This document shows, one piece after another, positions 6,368 to 11,258 of a stretch of 11,258 bases of DNA (the stretch's first letter is position 1; every line of letters starts with the position of its first letter). Origin of the DNA: Paludibacteraceae bacterium. GTDB taxonomy: Bacteria > Bacteroidota > Bacteroidia > Bacteroidales > Paludibacteraceae. Location: positions 1 through 11,258 of the forward strand of contig CAJGDW010000045.1 in assembly GCA_904502115.1 (NCBI GenBank), in the 5' to 3' direction. The notes under the pieces were generated by a model. The model was not told the DNA's origin, did no database searches, and saw only the letters and a program-made list of their open reading frames with translations. Made by a program: the position numbers and the translations under genes.

Positions 6368-7152
6368 GCTAATTTTTCTGTCAATTTATGATGTTCTTTT
6401 TTTAATTCTACGTATTGATTGATGTGATGGGCATATTGAACCGATTGAGCAAGAGCTTCGATACTCTTTTTACCTAACTGATAGGTATAATTCTTTTCGC
6501 CCATTAACGTAACATAGATAGGATGATTTTGGTATAATTCTATAAATCCAAGAATATCTCCTTGCGTGTTTTTATCAAAGGTTACTTTTTCCCATTGAAC
6601 CCCCAAATCGGTAAACTGATAATTGTAGGCATTACCTACGGGAACTTCTTGTGTATCGGCAAAAGCATCATCAGAACTTACTTTAATAGCTACGTGATTT
6701 CTAGCTTTACCCGCATTCACACTAATGATGTTTATGTTGCCTTGCTCGGTTATCTCGCAAATTAAGGTGGTAGCAGGAGCTTGCTTGTCAAAATAAGTAT
6801 GACGATATGTTTTTGGAGTTACATAAACGGTATCCAATAAAACATAATCTACCATCATGCTATCACATTGCTTTTTGGCAAGTGGAATAATGCTATCTAG
6901 GTAAGCCAAGTTACGAGCAGTCTCTTGGTATTCGATATTGTACATGAGGATGCGTGCTTGTTGACGCGTCTCAATATCGTGTTGAAATGTAGTGTGTATG
7001 CTGTCAATGAGGAGTTTTGCTGTATTGTATTCCCCTTTCGTATAGTGAGAGGTTGCTTTATCCAACAAAATTTTAGCTTTGTTGGAAACCGTGGGTGTGC
7101 ATGCTATGCAACCACACATGATAAGAAGCATAAAAGCAATCCTAGTTCTCAT
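6325..7152 (-). CDS. Putative lipoprotein of unknown function
   Basis: I do not recognise the family. The 275-residue protein begins with a basic n-region and hydrophobic segment ending in CIAC, a plausible lipobox with lipidated Cys18, so it is probably anchored to a membrane. Residues 23-60 (KAKILLDKATSHYTKGEYNTAK and onward) look like a TPR-type helical hairpin. The central part (about 100-220) is predicted beta-rich from its alternating pattern, and 227-270 is charged and helical, perhaps coiled coil. It is the first gene of the unit that continues with the exported thioredoxin, pyrG and yidC. Its last 43 bases overlap the thioredoxin start in another frame. Co-expression with an envelope thioredoxin suggests, but does not prove, an envelope role. 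Confidence 0.75.
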   Translation of the reverse strand: MRTRIAFMLLIMCGCIACTPTVSNKAKILLDKATSHYTKGEYNTAKLLIDSIHTTFQHDIETRQQARILMYNIEYQETARNLAYLDSIIPLAKKQCDSMMVDYVLLDTVYVTPKTYRHTYFDKQAPATTLICEITEQGNINIISVNAGKARNHVAIKVSSDDAFADTQEVPVGNAYNYQFTDLGVQWEKVTFDKNTQGDILGFIELYQNHPIYVTLMGEKNYTYQLGKKSIEALAQSVQYAHHINQYVELKKEHHKLTEKLAWIKQKLVAEESPY

Positions 7153-7166
7153 ATAATAACAACCTA

Positions 7167-7200
7167 CAAAAGTAATATTTTTTTGTGATTTAACAGCAAA
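7167..7200 (-). promoter_or_regulatory. Bacteroidetes-type promoter for the lipoprotein-trx-pyrG-yidC unit
   Basis: The minus strand has TTTG (complement 7197-7200), a 22-base spacer, then TACTTTTG (complement 7167-7174), matching the TTTG/TAnnTTTG promoter of Bacteroidetes, though the spacer is slightly long. Transcription would start near 7160, leaving a leader of only about 8 bases before the ATG at 7152. It is interleaved with the rightward cca promoter. Confidence 0.55.
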
Positions 7201-7213
7201 TTAAGTACCTTTG
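7182..7213 (+). promoter_or_regulatory. Bacteroidetes-type promoter for the CCA-adding enzyme gene
   Basis: TTTG at 7182-7185, a 20-base spacer, then TACCTTTG at 7206-7213, a full match to TAnnTTTG. The predicted start is near 7220, about 20 bases before the ATG at 7243. The spacing equals that of the hisS promoter in the same window. Confidence 0.7.
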
Positions 7214-7242
7214 TTCATTATTTTTTTTAAACAAAGACCGAT

Positions 7243-8643
7243 ATGCAATCGTACTTAAAGAATCCGTTGTTCAAAACCCTATCTACCTGTGCCGACGAAT
7301 TGGGCATGGAATGTTACGTTATTGGCGGATTTGTACGTGATATATTCTTAAAAAGGCCATCGAACGATATTGATGTAGTTGTTGTAGGCAGTGGCATCAC
7401 CATGGCAGAACAAGTAAAAAAAGCCTTGGGCAAGCAAGCTAATTTGGCCGTATTTAAAAACTTTGGAACCGCTCAAATCAAGTACAAAGATACCGAAATA
7501 GAATTGGTGGGTGCTCGCAGGGAATCGTATACCAGAGGTTCGCGCAAACCCATTGTAGAAGACGGCACTCTTCAAGACGACCAAAACCGTCGCGACTTTA
7601 CCATCAATGCCTTGGCCATTTGCTTGAACCAAGACAGATACGGCGCTTTGTTAGATCCTTTTGGTGGAATTACCGATATTGAGAATAAAATAATTAGAAC
7701 TCCGCTAGACCCCGATATTACCTTTAGCGACGACCCACTTCGGATGCTTCGATGCATACGCTTCGCAACTCAATTGCACTTTCATATAGAAGACAAAACC
7801 TACCAATCGCTTATTACCAACAAAGAGCGCATTAAGATTGTTTCTATAGAGCGTATTGTAGAAGAATTGAACAAAATTATAAAGTCGCCCAAACCTTCTA
7901 TCGGGTTCATTTTACTTAAAAAAACAGGGTTGTTGGCGCTTATTTTACCCGAAATTGATGCGCTATCGGGCGTTGAAACCATCAACGGGAAAAGCCACAA
8001 AGATGTATTTTACCATACCCTAGAGGTGCTTGATAAATTAGCCACCAAAACCGATAATGTTTGGTTGCGTTGGGCTGCCCTATTCCACGATGTGGGTAAA
8101 CCTGCTACCAAACGATTCGATAAAAAAATTGGTTGGACTTTCCACAATCACAACTACATTGGCGAACGCATGTTAACGCATATCTTTAAGCGATTAAAAT
8201 TGCCCATGGGCGAGCAAATGCGTTACGTACAAAAAATAGTTACCTTGCACATGCGTCCCATTGCGTTGGTAGAAGAAGAAATTACCGATTCGGCTGTTCG
8301 TCGATTGTTGTTTGAAGCAGGCGATGATATAGACGATTTAATGATACTTTGCGAGGCAGATATTACTTCTAAAAACGAAGCCAAAGCACAAAGACACTTG
8401 CAAAACTTGCAAATTGTGCGTCAAAAACTCAAAGATATTGAGCAAAAAGACCACGTGCGCAATTTCCAACCACCCATTGATGGCAAAGAAATTATGGAGC
8501 TGTTTAACCTGCCTCCTTGTGCCGAAGTGGGAACCCTTAAAACAGCCATTAAAGACGCTATTCTAGACGGCATTATCCCTAACGAATACGATGCCGCCTA
8601 CTCCTTTATGATGCAGAAAGCCAAAGAAATGGGACTCTCCTAA
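7243..8643 (+). CDS. cca: CCA tRNA nucleotidyltransferase with HD domain
   Basis: This enzyme adds or repairs the 3' CCA end of tRNAs without a template. The 466-residue protein has the class II nucleotidyltransferase head: GGFVRD at 28-33, catalytic DID at 42-44, RRDFTINA at 116-123, the nucleotide-selecting DDPLR at 163-167 (the DDxxR form of EDxxR), and IERIVEEL at 202-209. A metal-binding HD domain follows, with His258, FHD at 281-283 and further His at 301, 303 and 336, which in related enzymes gives phosphatase or phosphodiesterase activity. EDxxR-type residues favour a CTP/ATP-adding enzyme over a poly(A) polymerase. It could be an A-only or CC-only enzyme if a second homologue exists elsewhere. 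It stands alone on the plus strand, divergent from the lipoprotein operon. Confidence 0.92.
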   Translation: MQSYLKNPLFKTLSTCADELGMECYVIGGFVRDIFLKRPSNDIDVVVVGSGITMAEQVKKALGKQANLAVFKNFGTAQIKYKDTEIELVGARRESYTRGSRKPIVEDGTLQDDQNRRDFTINALAICLNQDRYGALLDPFGGITDIENKIIRTPLDPDITFSDDPLRMLRCIRFATQLHFHIEDKTYQSLITNKERIKIVSIERIVEELNKIIKSPKPSIGFILLKKTGLLALILPEIDALSGVETINGKSHKDVFYHTLEVLDKLATKTDNVWLRWAALFHDVGKPATKRFDKKIGWTFHNHNYIGERMLTHIFKRLKLPMGEQMRYVQKIVTLHMRPIALVEEEITDSAVRRLLFEAGDDIDDLMILCEADITSKNEAKAQRHLQNLQIVRQKLKDIEQKDHVRNFQPPIDGKEIMELFNLPPCAEVGTLKTAIKDAILDGIIPNEYDAAYSFMMQKAKEMGLS

Positions 8644-8679
8644 TCGGTCCCTGAGCTTGTCGACGTGTTGTTGACCGAT
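8643..8679. repeat. Degenerate REP-like stem-loop after cca
   Basis: The arms atcggtc (8643-8649) and gaccgat (8673-8679) pair perfectly around a 23-base loop that carries tccctgagcttgtcgac. The stretch cggtccctgagcttgtcgac resembles a very common bacterial intergenic REP-type sequence (minus-strand sense cgacaagctcagggaccg), but the usual symmetric partner is missing. It begins in the last base of the cca stop codon and could also help end transcription between the convergent cca and porT genes. Confidence 0.45.
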
Positions 8680-8699
8680 AGGGAAAAAGGGCCGATATA

Positions 8700-8730
8700 G
8701 TTAGGAGTTAGGAGTGAGGAGTTAGGAGTT
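8700..8730. repeat. 7-mer tandem repeat (gttagga)
   Basis: Four head-to-tail 7-base units, gttagga, gttagga, gtgagga, gttagga, plus a partial gtt. Only one base differs between units. The array lies between the convergent cca and porT genes. It differs in sequence from the GAC-type 7-mer array at 2372-2403 but has the same period. Confidence 0.85.
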
Positions 8731-8732
8731 TT

Positions 8733-8837
8733 GTTTAATCGCGAAATCGTTAAATTGCCTAAACGAATAATTTTGCACAAACCTTCAACGATTACACGAT
8801 TCATCGTGAGCGCAGCGAACAAATCAACGATTACACG
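8733..8837. repeat. Degenerate 8-mer repeats and a 14-bp direct repeat
   Basis: From 8733 the sequence falls into 8-base units gtttaatc, gcgaaatc, gttaaatt, gcctaaac, fading rightward. Units in the opposite sense (gattacac, gattcatc) follow at 8790-8805. The 14-mer tcaacgattacacg occurs at 8785-8798 and again at 8824-8837. With the preceding elements these fill the 201-bp gap between cca and porT, and I see no gene there. Confidence 0.6.
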
Positions 8838-8844
8838 TGACAAC

Positions 8845-9576
8845 TTATTCAAAATTAAAGGTAATGGACAGCACGCGCGAGGTAAGTTTCTCTACGGCTC
8901 GGGTGTAAGGTTCGTAGGCAGTTCCCTCTATTTCGGGGTGTGTCTGATTCAACTGATCCAATAAACCAAATCCAAATTTAATTTCTGGACACAACTTAAA
9001 GTATTCGGTATAAATGTTCATACCAATACCAAAAGAAATTTGAACGTCTACCGGATTCAGCAAAATAGGATCTTCGGGATTCAAATACACATTAAATTGT
9101 GGTCCACCCCCTACAATAATGTATGGACGCACATTTCCGTACCTTCTGGCACTGTATTTCAAGTAAAAAGGCACATCAATGGTAGTGGTTTGAATGGGAA
9201 TGGTAGTTGTTTTTTCGGGAATCATTACACCATCTGGTGTATAGCAAGTATAGCTAACATTGCGTTGTCCCAACCCCAAAGTAGGTGTAAAACGCAAGTT
9301 TAGGTACTCTACCAAGCGTAAATCGACAATCATACCCACGGCAAATTCAGGAGCAAGACCAGCCGATGCAGAATACCAAGTATTTCCGTCCTTGTCTACC
9401 CAATTGGTATTGGGCGCAGTGGTAAAATCGGCTAGGTTCATACCCAATATAAAGCCAAAATGCCAACGTTTATTATCTACCTGTGGCAAACGTTGAATAA
9501 TATTTTGCTCGTATTGAGCCATGGTGGGCAAAATGCTTGCCACCAACAATGTGAGTATGATAAAAAGTTTTTTCAA
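8845..9576 (-). CDS. porT: PorT-family outer-membrane beta-barrel protein (type IX secretion)
   Basis: PorT (SprT) is an outer-membrane beta-barrel needed for secretion through the Bacteroidetes type IX system. The 243-residue protein has a signal peptide (1-20, cleavage after TMA before QYE), then RWHFGFILGMN at 37-47. Alternating amphipathic strands follow, such as LNLRFTPTLGLG (92-103), PYIIVGGGPQFNVYL (151-165) and the C-terminal SRVLSITFNFE ending in an aromatic strand. Size, the WHFGF segment and the C-terminal end match my memory of PorT. A generic PorT-like barrel (outer-membrane beta-barrel family) is the alternative. There is no ATG at the N-terminus: the start is TTG (complement 9574-9576), and no in-frame ATG lies upstream as far as hisS. 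It follows hisS by 55 bases on the same strand, with no promoter seen between them. Confidence 0.75.
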   Translation of the reverse strand: MKKLFIILTLLVASILPTMAQYEQNIIQRLPQVDNKRWHFGFILGMNLADFTTAPNTNWVDKDGNTWYSASAGLAPEFAVGMIVDLRLVEYLNLRFTPTLGLGQRNVSYTCYTPDGVMIPEKTTTIPIQTTTIDVPFYLKYSARRYGNVRPYIIVGGGPQFNVYLNPEDPILLNPVDVQISFGIGMNIYTEYFKLCPEIKFGFGLLDQLNQTHPEIEGTAYEPYTRAVEKLTSRVLSITFNFE

Positions 9577-9631
9577 GGGAATGCGTTCTTTTGTATAGAT
9601 AGAACGAAAAAACCGCTCAATTATTTTGCTT

Positions 9632-10993
9632 TTAATTTAATTTAGCAATTAAATCGGCCAATGAGCATTTTTCTTGGGTTCCTTCTTTCATGTTTTTGAG
9701 CGTTACCACATTTTCTTGCATTTCGCTCTCCCCTACAATGGCTACGTATGCAAAACCACGGTCGTTGGCATATTGCATTTGTTTTTTGAATTTAGCATTG
9801 TCTGGGTATATTTCGCTAGCAATACCTGCTTTGCGCAAGGCATTTACCCAAGGTAGCGCAAACATTTTTTCGTTTTCGCCAAAGTGCAAGAACATAATTT
9901 TGCTGCCTTGTGTGCTATCGGCAGGATACAAGTTCAATTGGTTTAGCACATCGTAAATACGGTCGGCACCAAACGAGATACCTACACCCGATACGCCGTC
10001 CATGCCAAACACACCGGTTAGGTTGTCGTAACGACCACCGCCTGTAATGCTACCAATTACTACATCCAAAGCTTTTACCTCAATAATGGTACCGGTATAG
10101 TAGTTCAAGCCACGTGCCAAGGTCAAATCCAATTCCAATTGTGCACGCAAAGCATCGTTTTTCAACAAGCCAAACAAGGTTTCAACCTCTTCTACCCCTT
10201 TCATACCAACTTCAGAGGCAGCTAGAATGGTTTTCAACGAAGCCAATTTTTCTTCGTTGTTGCCCGATAAAGCCAAAATAGGTTGCAATTTTTCAATGGC
10301 ATCGGCCGACAAACCTTTATCTGCCAATTCGGCATTTACTTTTTCCAAACCAATTTTATCCAGCTTGTCAATGGCAACGGTAATGTCTACCATTCTTTCG
10401 GGTTCACCCACCACTTCTGCCATACCCGCCAAAATTTTGCGGTTGTTGATTTTGATGCAAACCCTAATGCCAAAGCGAGCAAACACCTCGTCGATAATTT
10501 GCACCAACTCCATTTCGTTGATAAGCGAATCGCTGCCTACAATATCGGCATCGCATTGATAAAATTCACGATAACGGCCTTTTTGAGGACGGTCGGCACG
10601 CCATACAGGTTGAATTTGGAAACGTTTAAAAGGGAATTTAATTTGATCGCGGTATTGTACCACAAAACGAGCAAAAGGTACGGTTAAGTCGTAACGCAAT
10701 CCTTTTTCAGACAGGTGCGATACCGCTTTGTTGCTGTTTCGGTTGCTCCAATCCTCGTCGGTCATACCGCTCAAGAAATCGCCAGAATTCAATATCTTAA
10801 ACAACAATTTATCGCCCTCGTCGCCGTATTTGCCCATTAAGGTAGATAAATTTTCCATGGCTGGGGTTTCAATTTGTCTGAAACCGTACAAAGCATACAC
10901 GTCTTTAATTGTATTAAAGATGTAGTTGCGTTTAGCCATTTCTTCGGGCGAAAAGTCGCGCGTTCCTTTGGGTATAGAAGGTTTTGTTGCCAT
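9632..10993 (-). CDS. hisS: Histidyl-tRNA synthetase
   Basis: HisRS attaches histidine to its tRNA in the cytoplasm. The 453-residue class II synthetase shows KGTRDFSPE at 9-17, motif 2 from about 122 to 150 (FKRFQIQPVWRADRP and REFYQCDAD), the histidine-specific LARGLNYYTG at 292-301, GGGRYDNL at 318-325, motif 3 at about 334-347 (VSGVGISFGADR), and a C-terminal anticodon-binding domain from about 365. The start is ATG, about 20 bases after the predicted transcription start. porT follows on the same strand. I see no T-box or attenuator in the leader. Nothing is missing relative to the family. Confidence 0.97.
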   Translation of the reverse strand: MATKPSIPKGTRDFSPEEMAKRNYIFNTIKDVYALYGFRQIETPAMENLSTLMGKYGDEGDKLLFKILNSGDFLSGMTDEDWSNRNSNKAVSHLSEKGLRYDLTVPFARFVVQYRDQIKFPFKRFQIQPVWRADRPQKGRYREFYQCDADIVGSDSLINEMELVQIIDEVFARFGIRVCIKINNRKILAGMAEVVGEPERMVDITVAIDKLDKIGLEKVNAELADKGLSADAIEKLQPILALSGNNEEKLASLKTILAASEVGMKGVEEVETLFGLLKNDALRAQLELDLTLARGLNYYTGTIIEVKALDVVIGSITGGGRYDNLTGVFGMDGVSGVGISFGADRIYDVLNQLNLYPADSTQGSKIMFLHFGENEKMFALPWVNALRKAGIASEIYPDNAKFKKQMQYANDRGFAYVAIVGESEMQENVVTLKNMKEGTQEKCSLADLIAKLN

Positions 10994-11020
10994 AAATAGA
11001 GAATTCGTTTATTAAGAGCG

Positions 11021-11052
11021 CAAAATTATAAAATTATCGGTACATTTGCAAA
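11021..11052 (-). promoter_or_regulatory. Bacteroidetes-type promoter for hisS(-porT)
   Basis: The minus strand has TTTG (complement 11049-11052), a 20-base spacer, then TAATTTTG (complement 11021-11028), a complete match to TTTG/TAnnTTTG. The predicted start lies near 11014, giving a leader of about 20 bases before the ATG at 10993. Confidence 0.7.
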
Positions 11053-11066
11053 AGTTATTATGAATT

Positions 11067-11133
11067 GACTAATCGACTAATCGACTAATCGGTAATTAGA
11101 TGTTTAGTCGTTGAGTCGTTTAGGCGTTTAGGC
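11067..11133. repeat. 8-mer tandem repeats (gNNNaRTC family), two blocks
   Basis: Block one (11067-11090) is three perfect copies of gactaatc. Block two (11102-11133) is gtttagtc, gttgagtc, gtttaggc, gtttaggc. The unit gactaatc is identical to that at 2199-2214, and gtttagtc is identical to 2238-2245, although the two loci are about 8.9 kb apart. The array starts about 15 bases upstream of the hisS -33 element. Confidence 0.85.
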
Positions 11134-11169
11134 GATTCGATGAAAAGACATCGTGATTGAGCGGAGATA

Positions 11170-11253
11170 CATTTTTGCGTATGACGAGCGTTAAGAAAAT
11201 GCGTTAAGAAGCGAAGCGGACATCGCATTTTTAGCGAGGAAAAGCAAAAATGC
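11170..11253. repeat. Cluster of alternating inverted repeats at the window end
   Basis: Four copies of a gcattttt/aaaaatgc word alternate in orientation: catttttgc (11170-11178), aaaatgcg (11196-11203), cgcattttt (11224-11232) and gcaaaaatgc (11244-11253). They allow several mutually exclusive stems, for example 11225-11232 with 11246-11253 (8 bp, 13-base loop). Inside is a 10-base direct repeat, gcgttaagaa, at 11188-11197 and 11201-11210. No coding frame is apparent. The element may continue past the right edge. Confidence 0.6.
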
Positions 11254-11258
11254 CGCGA

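Noticed and set aside
8640..8852. Small minus-strand frame of 70 codons between cca and porT
   Set aside because: It is made of the 7-mer and 8-mer repeats and overlaps the last codons of cca; the reading frame is a by-product of the repeats.
10994..11060. T-box or other leader riboswitch before hisS
   Set aside because: The predicted leader is only about 20 bases, too short for a T-box, and no specifier or antiterminator structure is visible.
11067..11133. CRISPR array
   Set aside because: Units are 8 bases, directly tandem and without spacers of 25-40 bases, and no cas gene is nearby.

Overview
The window looks like chromosomal DNA of a Bacteroidota bacterium, probably order Bacteroidales. 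Evidence: three promoters of the Bacteroidetes type (TTTG, about 20-22 bases, TAnnTTTG); little use of Shine-Dalgarno sequences; the pyrG-yidC pair; a PorT-family outer-membrane protein of the type IX secretion system (T9SS); and the typical 7-mer and 8-mer tandem repeats between operons. Almost all of it is core housekeeping sequence.

Layout, left to right. (1) A leftward folding/tRNA operon, grpE-dnaJ-mnmA (mnmA is cut by the left edge), with a near-perfect sigma-54-type promoter and a perfect 32-bp palindrome upstream. (2) A 325-bp gap (2094-2418) filled with 8-mer repeats, a GTAG-headed REP-like hairpin and 7-mer repeats. (3) A leftward four-gene operon: unknown lipoprotein, exported thioredoxin, CTP synthase (pyrG) and membrane insertase (yidC). 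(4) A short divergent promoter region and a rightward CCA-adding tRNA nucleotidyltransferase with an HD domain. (5) A 201-bp convergent gap with a degenerate REP-like stem and 7-mer and 8-mer repeats. (6) A leftward hisS-porT pair. (7) A 265-bp upstream region with the hisS promoter, more 8-mer arrays and a cluster of inverted repeats.

The most unusual observation is in pyrG. The gene is full length and the synthetase half looks intact. In the glutaminase half, however, the nucleophilic Cys is Val384, the triad Glu is Gln512, the oxyanion-region Phe is Ser358, and the GGTMRLG loop has become DGYIRSG. Four separate active-site motifs have changed while the frame is open and the rest of the domain is kept. 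This suggests a CTP synthase that cannot hydrolyse glutamine and would have to use free ammonia, or one whose glutaminase domain has been repurposed.

Second-tier observations are the sigma-54-like promoter and palindrome before grpE-dnaJ, and the family of intergenic repeats that recurs in all three long gaps. All functions are inferred by reading the sequence; no database search was run.
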